The notes under the pieces: model-generated
Seen by the model: the letters and a program-made list of their open reading frames with translations, nothing else
Told to the model about the DNA's origin: nothing
Database searches by the model: none
Shown: one piece after another, positions 13,431-25,068 of the stretch
How the letters are laid out: each line of letters begins with the position of its first letter
Numbering within the stretch: the first letter of the stretch is position 1
NCBI GenBank assembly: GCA_035610365.1
Contig: CM069432.1
Span: 186,729,027-186,793,026, forward strand
DNA from: Aquatica leii
Taxonomy: Eukaryota > Arthropoda > Insecta > Coleoptera > Lampyridae
DNA length: 64,000 nt
Reading direction: 5' to 3'
Position numbers and translations under genes: made by a program

Positions 13431-14820
13431 ATTTATTCTGTGATAAAATTTCAAGATGGAATTCCATTGGTTCCAACTTCTTGGATACGTAATGATAATA
13501 GATGTCGGTTTTGTGAGTGGCCTGCATTCAATAGTCAATCAACTATTAATAAAGCAATTATAAATCTAACGACACCCGATAAAAGCAGTAATTGGACAAA
13601 ACATAAAATTTTAAGGATTTTCTGTTCCGCAGGTTTATATAAACTGTTAATTAAATGACAGTAGACTGTATAATGTTAAATTTCTATTAGAATCATATCA
13701 ATCTGGACGAGAAAAGCTTCGACTTGCAGAAACCATTTTAGACATTGATTCGTCTGATAAAGAAATAATTAAGAATTCTAGACATGCAAGCATGCAAGAA
13801 GAATCGGCTCGTCTGATTCAGATGTACATGATCGTAGATACTCCGACACAAAACGCATGAAATCATTACCAAGTCCTCCAAAGAGATACCAACGGGTTGC
13901 TGATGAAGCAGATGCAGCTCTAAGAAAATGTATGAGACTAACACCAAGTCCTCCAAGAAGTTGCCAACGTGTTCTTGATACAAAACACACCACTGTAGAG
14001 TATAGTAAACCTTTAAGGCCTACGTCAAATTGTTCCAATGCTAATATTACTCCCTCGCAGAACATTGACAATGGTTTTGATGAGACACAAAAAGGTAAAC
14101 TGATGTTTTATTTAATAATTGTTACATAGAAATAATTATATTTTAGAATTTTACAAAGAAATATTGCGAAAGTTAAATTTGTTAATAAGTAAGGTCAATT
14201 ATTTGGAAAAGAAGATTGATAGTTGTAGTAAAGGTAATAGCAATATTTCGACAACTGATGACTGCATTGACAATATAAATGTATTTCCGTTAAAAACCGA
14301 GATACAATTAAATATAATTGAAGATAAATTAAAAACCGATGTTACATATTCTAAAAAAGTGGTAGGTGTGTGTACTCATCCATTTATAACCATCAAATAC
14401 TTAAATGTAATTAATTTTCTTTTTTACTTAATATAAAAATACATTTTTGACAAATATTAAATGTTTGTGGATACCTTTATGTAAAATTAAATTATTGATT
14501 TAAAATTTTCTGTTATATTTCATACAGAATAATATGAGTTCTGGTTTTACAGGTAAATAACCTTAAGGGCAGTGGGGGAAGTCATGTCCAAAATGTTACA
14601 GTCAATATTTTAAAAAGATTGTTTCCAAATGTTATAGCTAATAAATTTATCTTACAAAGAGAGAAAAAAAAAGGCATTTGAAAACCTTACATTTACATAT
14701 TGTAATTATAAAAACTGTGAGAAGTCATTACCCAAGTAACACAGAAGAAAAAATTAAATAATATAGTGGCTACTTGGTTAACACAATCTGAACTACGCTT
14801 GAGCAGACAATTACAAGTAA
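13431..14820 (+). pseudogene. DUF4806-like gene, second gene of the CACTA-like element
   Basis: After an acceptor (TTTTCAG at 13430) the reading YSVIKFQDGIPLVPTSWI, then CEWPAF and SSNWTKHKIL, matches the N-terminal block commonly seen in insect DUF4806 proteins. A linker with a duplicated PSPPKRYQRV / PSPPRSCQRV motif follows (13860-13970). A coiled-coil-like stretch (LRKLNLLISKVNYLEKKI, near 14170) precedes FPLKTEIQLNIIEDKLKTD (near 14290). After an apparent intron, GGSHVQNVTVNILKRLFPN near 14580 begins the DUF4806 core, continuing in other frames to about 14820. Frameshifts and stops are present. Its location between the element's ends suggests an accessory protein of the transposon; its biochemical role is unknown. 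Confidence 0.6.
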
Positions 14821-15452
14821 GCTTTTAATTTTTTTTGTTATATTCTAATACAAAAAATTAAATTTATTAACTAGAAAATGTTTTCTTTTTGATTTATACA
14901 AATAATTCTTGTTGATCTAAAGTTTTCATTACTAATGTGAATATTTTTTACCAGTTAATTAGTTAAAAGAAAATTCTAATTTACTTTTTCTTCATAAAAA
15001 AGAACCGTCTCATCTCGTTCAAACTACAAATAATTAAATTTTTTATAACAATAAGATGTATTTTATTCATAAATTTATGTATGTGTACTTATAAATAAAT
15101 ATTTTTGTTATATAATAATGTCATTTTCGATATAATATATATATCAAACACCATCAAGAAATATTACCGAGACATGAAATTGTATTAAAGTAATCTTTTA
15201 GAAATGTTTTGTAACACTCATAAAAAATTAGAATTTTGTATTGCCGACATATTCCTGAAATATATAAGAAACCTTTATTGCAACATTGAAGCCACCTTTT
15301 AGAAACATTGCATTTCACGAAACATTTGAGAACATTTCTACATTGCTGAAATGTTTCATACATATAAAAGTTTCACAATGACACAGGAACATCACTTATG
15401 TTTCAAAGAAATGTTTTTGAAATATTTCTGACACCAAATTGTGCTATATGGG

Positions 15453-17267
15453 TCGTACGTAGACCTAACCAGAAGCATCATTTTAATAAATTAGCTGAAA
15501 TCTGAGATACCGATTGAGCGCGGTCCATTGTTAAGTAAACATTCACATACATTAAATTTCAGCAACGTATACATACAATAAAAAATCCATAATCCTACTA
15601 TGAATTTAAATCTTTTGTCAATTAATAATTTTGTAATAATAGAATAAATCTTCAAAAAAACAATACAAAACTAATAAAAACACTACAAAAACTGTACGTA
15701 CTAGAATTTTAGGTTAACTGAAATAGACATACCAAATTAACAAAACAAAACTAAATGCAAACAATCAAATAAACAATCCAAGAGTAAAAATAACACATTA
15801 TTTTTTCTAATAAAAACTTGAACTGGAATAATAACAAGTTACCGAGTTGAAATTAACTTAATAAAAATGTTAATCGAAAATACATTAAGTAACAATAGAT
15901 AGTAAAAAATTAGTAGGTAAATACAAAGACAAATTCTTAAGAATGCCTAAAACAATTTTAGTTTACTTTAGTTTTAAAATTAAATGAAAAATATTTTAAT
16001 AAATGTTGAAATGCAAAACAAAAAGAGAAATCAAATAAAAATTAATCATTATTTTGTAATCCAGTAAAATGATTTCATTAGTAATGCTGTATTACGATAA
16101 CGCTTTGGCATGTAAAAAATATATTCGGCACATAAATCGATCTACCATTCTATGTTTCTAACGATAACAAAATAAAAAATTGTGTATATTATAAATTAGG
16201 TACTTTTGACGCTTACGTCGTATTCACAGGGTTCATAACTCTATATTTACTTGCATTCCCGTTTTTTTCTTTGATAAGCTTATATAATTTGATGTTTTTA
16301 AAGTAAATTCTTGCTTTGAGCAAAACACAACTTTAGATATTGTAGCAACAAAAATTTCGAATAACTTTACTGTTATGTCACATTTTAAGTTATTTTATTT
16401 AAAAAACTAAATACATGTTTATGTTTACATAAGTACAAAAACTATTTAATAACAATTTGAAGTCGCAACCCAGTTCTTTTCTTTGCATTTGGCTATCTTT
16501 GTCTTGTTTACATTAAACAAAAGGTTAATTTTTATTAGCACACAATGCTAAATTATTCTATGCTTGCCAATTAATACCCAAGGTATAATAAAACCGTTTG
16601 GCAGATAATGTTTTTTCTTTAAAAATAATTTTTATGTAATATGGCAATGCAGAATGTGATACAGGTGCTTCAGCCAACACAAAAACAACAAAGAAAACAA
16701 CAATCGAAAAACATGCAATTAAAAAGAAGATGTTTACAATTATTACAAATTCAAGATTCAAAAACTGATGATGTAATTTCAACAAATTTATTAGTTGGAA
16801 TTAACAGTTTCTAGTTTTCTTGCAAGAAACATTTTTTTCTCTCATAAGAATAAGACTCTATCAAGTGCATAAAAGATTACATTACAATTTATTGTATAAA
16901 CGGGACTGTGTTCTTTGTATAAATAAACTGTTTGCATTCTCGCCGTTTTCCACTACGTCAAGGAAGGTAAGATGACACTTCACATTACAATATTAATTCT
17001 AATGTATTAACGATAACTATAAATTTGCACAATTCCATTGACATTGCTTTTTAAAATTAAGTTTAAAATCAACGGTTTCTGCCTTTGTAGCTATTTACGG
17101 TTAACAGTGCTAGCATTATGGTGGTATGGTAATTTTATATATTAGCTTTAAATACCAGACATTATTGATTAATATCACAAGTTACTGTTTATTTTCTAAG
17201 GCTTTATTGATGGTTTATAACATTTGATGTATCTACTTGCTGCACAACAAAATGATTTTGCCAAAAT
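15453..17267. other. AT-rich DNA, no gene seen
   Basis: No credible coding frame or RNA gene is visible. The open stretch 16558-16785 on the minus strand has a hydrophobic run but no family features and is likely chance. Confidence 0.5.
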
Positions 17268-17797
17268 TTAAACTGAGGATCTAGCAATACATTTTTAGTG
17301 ACCAATCCATATTTAATTTTTAGAGCACCAATTTAGTTTCAAATAATTTTGCAATAACCGACAGAGAGTCTCTAAAAAAAGATGTCTATGAATTCTTTGG
17401 CTGGCTTACCAATTATTATCATTTGTGCCATAATAAACGTATGATGTATAATAAAAACCTGCAATAAGATACCAGAAACTGCCATGCATATTTGTGTCAC
17501 TAAATACCTACAAATGAATTCAAATGTCTTTCACGCGCGCTTGTTAACTGATTTGATGTTATCACTTCTTATAAAAACCTACAATATCTGTTACAACGTG
17601 GTTGTAAAAGAAAACCAAACAAAGTTGACTACATTATATTCATATTATCTTGAATAGCTTAGTTACGTATGTAAACTACATTTCTGTCAATATTCAAACT
17701 GATGATCTGGGATTCAGTTTTTTAGTTACTAATCTATATATCATTTTTAGAGCACCAATGTAATTTCAAGTAATTTTGCAGTAACTGACATAAGATT
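17268..17797 (+). repeat. two diverged direct repeats of about 100 bp
   Basis: The segment at about 17268-17372 (AAACTGAGGATCT, then TTTTTAGAGCACCAAT, then AATTTTGCAATAACCGACA) recurs in the same orientation at about 17692-17797 (AAACTGATGATCT, TTTTTAGAGCACCAAT, AATTTTGCAGTAACTGACA). They are separated by about 320 bases. This could be an old tandem duplication or two fragments of one repeat family. Confidence 0.65.
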
Positions 17798-18867
17798 TAT
17801 GAGTCTGTTAAAATAAATCGCTATGGGATTTTTGACTCTTTCGAAAAATTGTCTCAAAATAATTATTTCTAACATTAAAGCTAGATTTTACAAGATCATA
17901 AAAGCGTAAATTTAATTTACAACTACTAGAATTATACAAAGAGTAAAACTTGCCAATGCTGAATTCTAAGAAACAATAATTCTACTTAAAACTTTAAAAA
18001 ATATTGTTTTAATAGATACCATAGAATACATTAACAAAGTTAATGATTTATTTATGATACTACAACTTATAAATAAAATTAATATTTCTACTAAAAAAAA
18101 GTAATTTATCACTGCTAGGAAACTAACACTGAAATATTTTATTATTTGAGGGCAATTGATGTGTAACGATATCAAAAATTTTCAAGAACAGCTTTAAAAT
18201 CTGCATTTAAAAAAATTAAACTGTGACTCGGATATTTTGATAATGTTTTTGCAATCTGGTCCTATAACGAAGATACACTAAAAATGTTCTTTATCTTATC
18301 TTATCTAAATATAAAATTATTATTAAAATGAAGTAGTACCTTATCTTTCTTTGATGTAAGTACAGAAAAAAGTAGATAGTATCTTAATATATTCAGTTTA
18401 TAAAAAACCAACACAATAGAATCAATATAATAAATAAATTCTCACCACCACCTAGTTTAAAGACTTGGAACAATTCACGCATTATATAAACTTGTTAAGA
18501 TCATTTGTCAACAATATAAATTACAAGAAAAATTAAATCAGTTTAAAAACATTATAAAAAACGATTTTAGCCAATGACCAACTATAAAGTATTTCTGGCC
18601 AAAGTTAAAGTTAAAGTCGGATTTTTTAAAGTGGCGTTTTTCGGATTAAAACTTTTTACGCCTACAGAGATAGACAAACGTTATCTTTTTCTTTTTGTTT
18701 CATTATTGAAATGAGAATTTCGTAATGCCTACAAAGACTATAACTTATTCAGGTAATTCTACGGCATGAATATGCTTTCTTAATTTAAGAGAAAGACGGC
18801 GCTAGAATAATAGAACGTAGAAAAAAGTGCCGAAGATTATTTAGTCTAGGTTTACATTACACATTTT
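17798..18867. other. AT-rich DNA, no gene seen
   Basis: No supported gene. The open minus-strand stretch 17966-18175 has no recognisable features. A patch at 18600-18660 is less AT-rich (GTGGCGTTTTTCGG) and may belong to an unidentified repeat. Confidence 0.4.
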
Positions 18868-19052
18868 AAATTGTCAATTAAATTAAAACAAATCCAGGGG
18901 CTAGCTTGACCGCTACCCCCCGTTTTTTTAGTTTTTTATAAATTTTTTTTGGTTTTTTAATTGTACTTGTTTTGTGCCCAATTGTGTCGTTATTATTTTT
19001 AACTGTGTTTAATTTTAAATTGTCAATAAAATTAAAAACAAATTCAAGGGCT
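18868..19052 (+). repeat. short direct repeat pair
   Basis: The sequence ATTTTAAATTGTCAATTAAA followed by AACAAATCCAGGGGCTA near 18868-18903 recurs near 19011-19048 with small changes (ATTTTAAATTGTCAATAAAA, AACAAATTCAAGGGCTA). Related AATTGTGC/GCACAATT words continue to about 19750 on both strands, so the pair may be part of a larger decayed repeat. Confidence 0.5.
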
Positions 19053-21218
19053 AACTAAATTATCAGTCTCCAGTTTTCTATTTAATTTTTTGTAAAATAT
19101 TTTGTTTATTATTTATGCAATAACATTATTCATAAATATTATAACAAAGTTAAATAGAGAAAACTGGTGGTCAATTTAATTCACACGTTAGTTTAAATTT
19201 TATTGCCAAATTAGACTTATAATTGTATTTTTTTTATTTGTTTAATTATTACTAGAAAATGTTTACAAAAATAACCAACAACAGACTGCTAAACCAGAAT
19301 AACAAATTTCTAGATTTAACCATAAAATAGCTTATTAGGATACTGATTAGACTAAATGAGTATGCCTCAAAAAATAAATAAAACTCAATTTTTTTATCAT
19401 TAAAAAAAAGAGTTTATTTTTATTTAGCGTTATCATAATTTTACACATAACGAGTACAATTGCAAAAGCATAACACATGGTAAACAAATTAAAATGAAAA
19501 CTGAGGGTTGATAGTTCAATTATTAGTTCTCAGATTTGTTTTAATTTTTCTTAGTAATTTAGAAATAAGTTCAAGACATTAAAATAATAATAGCGCAATT
19601 GAGCACAAAACAAGCACAATTAAATAAACAAAAAAAATGTAACACAATTTTAAATTTTGGTGAGCAAGTTAGACCCCGTTTTTGATTTGATTTTTTATAA
19701 ATTTAAAATTGAACACAAAAATAATATTAGCACAACACGCACACAATTCAATAAACAACAAATAGTGTTAGATATAACGCACAATCCGCGGCACGAGCAT
19801 TTAACTTGACCCTCTAATCAAAGCGCATTCTTCAATATAACAATAGTGTAAAACACGCTAACGTAGAAAACCACTTGCTTAAGTAAATTGTGTATAACAA
19901 TAATAATTGAATAGTTAGTGAAATTGTTATTTGTGTTGCATAATAATTAAGTTATATTTCGTATTACAATAAATCATTAAGTTTTCAATTGATTATCATA
20001 TCGATCCACCAACTTATCTAACAAATAGTATAAATAATTTAAAAAACAGTGGATTAGTAGAACTATAAGTCTCTTTTTTATTTGTTTGTCTGAAATGTCA
20101 TCAATGTCAAGAATAACCATTTTTGACAAAACGGTTTAAAACTGAGTCAGCTTTGATTTTAATTGGGAACGATGTTTTTTGGCAACTTCTGCCATTGTTA
20201 AAACCAATTAAGAATTATTAACGATAATGTGAAATAAATAAAACAAGATCAATTCATTTTGTTAAAGTGAAACCGTAAATACTAAAATATGTGCGACAAA
20301 AAAAGAAAAACAACGCACTAAATAAAAAATAAATTAAATTCTTGCACCCAAGGTAAAGCGTTATTGAATCGTACACGAAAATCAATGAGGCTGTGATATA
20401 ATATATGTACTTTGCAAGGTCAATGTATTCACAGCATTCTAAAAGTGAAGAAAACCAAGTAGCATTTACAGGATAGAAATCATATTGAATTTAAATAAAA
20501 ATAAATGTAAAACATGCATATAAAATACTAGTTATAAACCCACTTTAATTATTTAAAATAAAAGGTACTCAAGTAGTAAAAGGGACTGTTACCTGGATAC
20601 GTTATGAGTCATACGACAGAAAGGATAAAATTGTAATGTATACCAAAATTTTTATAACTTTCTCTTAAATAAAATAATTTTTTGATGCAAACTTAGTTTT
20701 TCTTAAATTGGTTTGAATTGATCTACTTAATTAAATCATCCGGCTCGAAGAACCATGTATCGTATGATGTAGAAACAACTGTTTCTTATAAACTCCAATC
20801 ACACTATTTTTGTTTCTAGATTTTGCAGCATCTAGTAATTTGATACAACAAAAATCTAAATAAGGCTAAATTATAAACAATAAATATTTCAGGAAAAACT
20901 TTTCTAAAAAACAGAGAGATGCAAAACCATCAAACTGGAACTAAAACGTTTTAAGTTAACAGCACAATAAATGAGAAGATTGTAAAGAGCTTGTAGTAGT
21001 GATTTTATATCTTGGCGAAATGCTAACAAATGTCGTTATTCGTATAAATTAAAAGTAGTAAATAAAGATTTTGCCTTGTTGTTTATTTTAGCACAACGGC
21101 TTTATAGTTACAACGTTTTTCACACGGTGTTTTTGTGGTAGCAATACTGTAGATAACTATATAGGTAACTCATTACTATTAATTAAGTGGATCGTCTTCA
21201 CCTTATCTTCAAAGGAAT
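19053..21218. other. AT-rich DNA, no gene seen
   Basis: I see only low-complexity AT-rich sequence, some of it related to the preceding repeat words. No coding frame with family features. Confidence 0.4.
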
Positions 21219-21515
21219 TATGGATAAAACTCAATATTTGCAAGAGCTAAATCTATCCGAAGACACTTTCAAAAATAAGTATTTCGAAGTACCTAATGAT
21301 CGTGTTAATGTGTAACTTTTGAAGTGCATACTTATAATGCATTAAGATAACACATCATAAGTTTTGCATTTTTCTACAATAAACATTTACTGTGTTTCTT
21401 TTTTATAGAAAATTGCACACATTGAAACTTTTAAAATTCGCTTAGAATAGGATTTTAATCAACTTCTTCCAAAATTGGGAAAACGAAGAAAAATAATCCA
21501 ACATTGGAACTGGTA
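21219..21515 (+). pseudogene. possible SAM-domain-like gene fragment
   Basis: An ATG at 21219 opens MDKTQYLQELNLSEDTFKNK and stops at about 21316. After a TTTTTTATAG acceptor-like site near 21409 a second segment reads DFNQLLPKLGKRRKIIQHW before a stop near 21512. The LPKLGxRxKII pattern resembles the last helix of sterile-alpha-motif domains, which mediate protein-protein contacts and occur at the N-terminus of some transposon-derived insect genes. The linking of two segments is a guess. It may be a fragment of a mobile-element gene. Confidence 0.3.
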
Positions 21516-23252
21516 ATAAACGTTTTATTATTTAAGTAGATTTAAAATATTTGTGTAGCATGGTGTTTGTACAATCATCTGTTTTTTTTTCATAATGAAA
21601 ACTTTTGTGTTTAGTTACAGAACTAAGTATGTAATTAGATTTTTAGATATTCAAAATATGAAAACAATTTATAATGTAAAAAAACTGTTTTTAATTTTTT
21701 TTTAAACTAAGATTATATATATTGTTTCAAGCAAATAAATAAAATTATTTCATTTATTTTTTTAACTTACAGTGAATATTTAAGTTAAATCTACAGTAAC
21801 TATTATTACCGCTACAATCCTCATTTTATATCCGCGTATGATGTACCAATTTTCACTACATGGCTTTATATAGTAACAACCAGGAGATAGTACCAATACA
21901 AGTGGTAAAGTCTATACCACACAAATCTTGTAGTATTAATAACAGTGACGTAGTAGTACGCGTAAAGTAGTTGTATCTAAAACATGTTGTACCGTTATTA
22001 TTACTACTAATTATTTTATTTATACTAAAAATATCGAGACCTGTATAACTAACCGAACTAATTAAATCTAAGGATATTTAATGAAAACACTTACATTAGT
22101 TTATATCGCACTATCACTTAAACGATAAAGTCCGCGGATAACTTCACACACTTGTTTAACGTTTATTGTTTACATTAAAATCACGTACAAGGTTATACTT
22201 CGTAACTTTATCTCGAGCACACGCGTTAATCACTTATTTATTTAAACTTGAATAATCTTCTTAACATTGCCGTCTTCGAATTGCTGGAATAACTGCCCTA
22301 TGATTTGTTTGCACCGCATTTATACATTTTGGCCAAACGTTTGTGAATGTTCCACATCCTTCGGTGAACGTTTTTAAAAATAGATAACAACGTTGAGAAG
22401 GCTTTTGAACTTGAGAATAATTTCTCGAACGTTTCAATATCTCACTAATATCATTAATTTTATATAGATACAAACAATGTTAATATGCTATACACTACGT
22501 AAGTAATATTTTGTAGTTGTTATTAATAAGTGTAGCTATATCACTACTACATGTAGTATTTATTAATATTTTTCTAGTATCAGTTAAATGTAATTTTTCT
22601 CAGTAATATGTAGATTTCTCAGTAGGATACGTCATATTAAACATGGTGTATAATTTCTTAAAAATTGTAAGATGCAGAAAACTGTTTTATAACGTTACCC
22701 ATAAAATAGTTACTAAGCACCAAAAAACTACTTAGCAAACTATTACAAAAATCTGTACTAGTGTTTACTCTACTCTAACAACATTGTTTTACACAGTATT
22801 CAAAAGCACTTTTATTCTCTTGCTTCTATTATTAACGTATCTCACTAGCACATTCGATGTTTACTTCAGATATAATTTTTATGTTGAGATTAAAGTTTTG
22901 ACAATTCCCATTAGGATTCCTATAGCAATTTTGACCCTGCTTTCCCGATAACTATTTTAATGTCATACAATGATTTAAATTTTTAAAAAAAATTTTATAT
23001 ATCGCATAATCACAATTTCTTATAAAAAAATTAATCTAGATTTAATAGAATATCAGAAAGTAAAAGGAGTAATTTACTTTCTAACGCTGAAGAAAAAAAA
23101 CCCAGTTTAAAAAACAAAAACACAGAGAAGGAAAACAAAAGAATAAAACTGCTCTTATGCTTCTTGTTATTTTATTATTTACATTAGGTACGTTTAAATT
23201 CAAATAAATGTTTAAAATAAATGCTATTTATTTAATTTAATGCATACACAAT
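21516..23252. other. AT-rich DNA with many GTAGT/ACTAC words
   Basis: No gene is supported. Between about 21830 and 22620 short words such as GTAGTATTAAT, TACTACTA and GTAGT occur many times on both strands, more than in flanking DNA. This could be the remains of an element with subterminal repeats, but no matching ends were found. Confidence 0.3.
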
Positions 23253-23327
23253 AAGATATTTATTATACTAACATTAGGATGTCTTCCGGGTTTGGGCCGT
23301 GTCATAGTTGCAACCGAAGCTGCCAAC

Positions 23328-23360
23328 GTTTCGCCCACTTTCGTAAGGGGCTTCATCAGG
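23328..23360 (-). ncRNA. hammerhead-ribozyme-like core, copy 1
   Basis: On the minus strand the order is CTGATGA (23359-23353), a stem-loop GCCC...GGGC closed by CTTACGAAAG, then GAAAC (23332-23328). These are the two invariant catalytic segments and stem II of hammerhead ribozymes, which are known in Penelope-like elements. I could not place the cleavage-site strand with confidence, so activity is not claimed. Confidence 0.55.
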
Positions 23361-23583
23361 GCGTGAGATAAATCGCAAAACTCAAACAAGCAATCGAAAT
23401 CTTACTAAGAACTTCTCAAAAGTTAGGTTATCCACTTGTAAAACAAGCCATAACCTAAACTATGAAAAGGTGAGAAAGAAAACGATAACCTGAAAAAGCA
23501 AACGAAAATCTAACAAAGAAACACTACCGAGTTAGGTAATCAACTTGTGAACCAAGCCAGATTCTAAACTCCGTAGAAGTGAC

Positions 23584-24145
23584 TTAAGAAGAAATAGTCT
23601 CCGTATTTAAAGGAAAAGGATCGTCACGGATGATTAAGCTCGACCCTGATTGGGTTACGGTTGCTAGGGGGCGTGTTTTTGATAAATGACTAATAACCGG
23701 GCACCAAAGACGGGATATTTCGAAACCATGATCGCGATTGAAGTTATTGGGGTGTTTGATGATTTCTATGCTTTCTCGGAATTTCCTGTTGAAAAAGAAT
23801 GGAGATTTGGCAATCAACGAAACATTATCAAAATCTATCTTGTGACCTGTAGTAAAATGATGTTCAGCGACCGCAGACTTGGAAGTATACCTTTTCCTTA
23901 TACAACGATCATGTTCTGAAATGCGAGTAATGACGGAACGACCGGTTTCACCAATGTAGACTAAACCACAAGAACAGGGAATTTGGTATACACCTTGAGA
24001 TGAAAGTGTAGGGAATTTGTCTTTGGGAGAAGGAAGAATCTGAGAGATTTTGCCTGTCGAGTTAAATATGGGCTTAATACCATTCTTACGAAGGAGTTTC
24101 CCTATTTGATCTGTAACCTTGTGAATGTAGGGTAAAAAGGCCAAT
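23584..24145 (-). pseudogene. Penelope-like GIY-YIG endonuclease fragment
   Basis: About 186 residues are open to a TAA at the 3' end, but there is no ATG at the start (the first codon is TTG), so this is the C-terminal end of a longer polyprotein. The nuclease signature GVYQIPCSCGLVYIGETGR is visible at residues 51-69, with GVY and YIG core elements, a Cys-x-Cys pair and a downstream Arg in ITRISEH. A later AEHHFTTGHKIDF block supplies His residues expected for the zinc-binding CCHH type. In the family this domain nicks DNA at the insertion site. It is nearly identical to the copy at 28205-28912. Confidence 0.85.
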
Positions 24146-25068
24146 TTCCGAAATTACAGGTCACAAGATAGATTTTGATAATGTTTCGTTGATTGCCAAA
24201 TCTCCATTCTTTTTCAACAGGAAATTCCGAGAAAGCATAGAAATCATCAAACACCCCAATAACTTCAATCGCGATCATGGTTTCGAAATATCCCCTCTTT
24301 GGTTCCCGGTTATTAGTCATTTATCAAAAAAACACGCCCCCTAGCAACCGTAACCCAATCAGGGTCGAGCTTAATCATCCGTGACGATCCTTTTCCTTTA
24401 AATACGGAGACTATTTCTTCTTAAGTCACTTCTACGGAGTTTAGAATCTGGCTTGGTTCACAAGTTGATTACCTAACTCGGTAGTGTTTCTTTGTTAGAT
24501 TTTCGTTTGCTTTTTCAGGTTATCGTTTTCTTTCTCACCTTTTCATAGTTTAGGTTATGGCTTGTTTTACAAGTGGATAACCTAACTTTTGAGAAGTTCT
24601 TAGTAAGATTTCGATTGCTTGTTTGAGTTTTGCGATTTATCTCACGCCCTGATGTCGCCCCTTACGAAAGTGGGCGAAACGTTGGCAGCTTCGGTTGCAA
24701 CTATGACACGGCCCAAACCCGGAAGACATCCTAATGTTAGTATAGATTCCGGCCGTGGAAGCCTTCGCTATTACAAGATATTTATTAACTTAAGTATTAC
24801 ATTTTTTAAATAAAAATACACAATAGTTTTCTTATTTACACATATCTGCATCAAGTTTCGTTTATATTGTACCTACTTAAAATACAAATAATACACATTT
24901 GTAGAAAACGATTGCAGATTTTAATTTAAAATTTTTATAATTTACAAAAAATATCCACACTTTGAGTTTTTTTAGTATCACCTTAGTGCGTACTTAAAAT
25001 AGAAAAAATAACAACAAAACAAAAGTCGTCAGTTAATTCTATACATTCACTGATACTTTTGTTTTACT

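Larger units (their letters stand above)
10063..15452 (+). mobile_element. CACTA/EnSpm-like DNA transposon, two-gene, degenerate
   Basis: The left end at 10063 reads CCCACACAGCACA. The right end at 15440-15452, reverse complemented, reads CCCATATAGCACA, matching 11 of 13 bases. Both ends are followed inward by many copies of ATGTTTC/GAAACAT motifs, the usual subterminal-repeat layout of CACTA-type elements, where the transposase binds. Between the ends lie two plus-strand relic genes: a Tnp2-like transposase (10566-13256) and a DUF4806-like gene (13431-14820). A Helitron is nested in the first. The flanking dinucleotide TC on both sides could be a short target duplication. The joining of ends and genes into one 5.4-kb element is my inference. 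Confidence 0.65.
23266..24774 (-). mobile_element. Penelope-like retroelement copy 1, 5'-truncated with inverted head
   Basis: A 13-bp target duplication AAGATATTTATTA sits at 23253-23265 and 24775-24787. Read on the minus strand, the element starts with a 619-bp inverted copy of its own 3' region (24774-24156), continues with a 5'-truncated ORF encoding a GIY-YIG endonuclease (24145-23584), and ends with the 3' untranslated region (23583-23266). The GIY-YIG domain with a CxC motif is characteristic of Penelope-like elements, which pair it with a reverse transcriptase; the reverse transcriptase part is missing. The inverted head suggests template switching during target-primed reverse transcription. 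Confidence 0.85.
23266..24774. repeat. long inverted repeat, about 590-bp arms with about 305-bp spacer
   Basis: The left arm (23266-23850) and right arm (24156-24774) are near-identical reverse complements; the right arm carries about 30 extra bases at its outer end. The spacer encodes the N-terminal part of the endonuclease fragment. Transcripts through it would fold into a long double-stranded RNA hairpin. Confidence 0.9.

Noticed and set aside
22261..22473. 70-codon minus-strand open stretch
   Set aside because: It has some non-repetitive residues but no domain I can name and no splice or promoter context.
24102..24320. Open frame antisense to the Penelope-like endonuclease
   Set aside because: It is the reverse reading of the duplicated endonuclease tail in the inverted repeat; the same antisense frame appears at 23686-23919 and 28577-28768.
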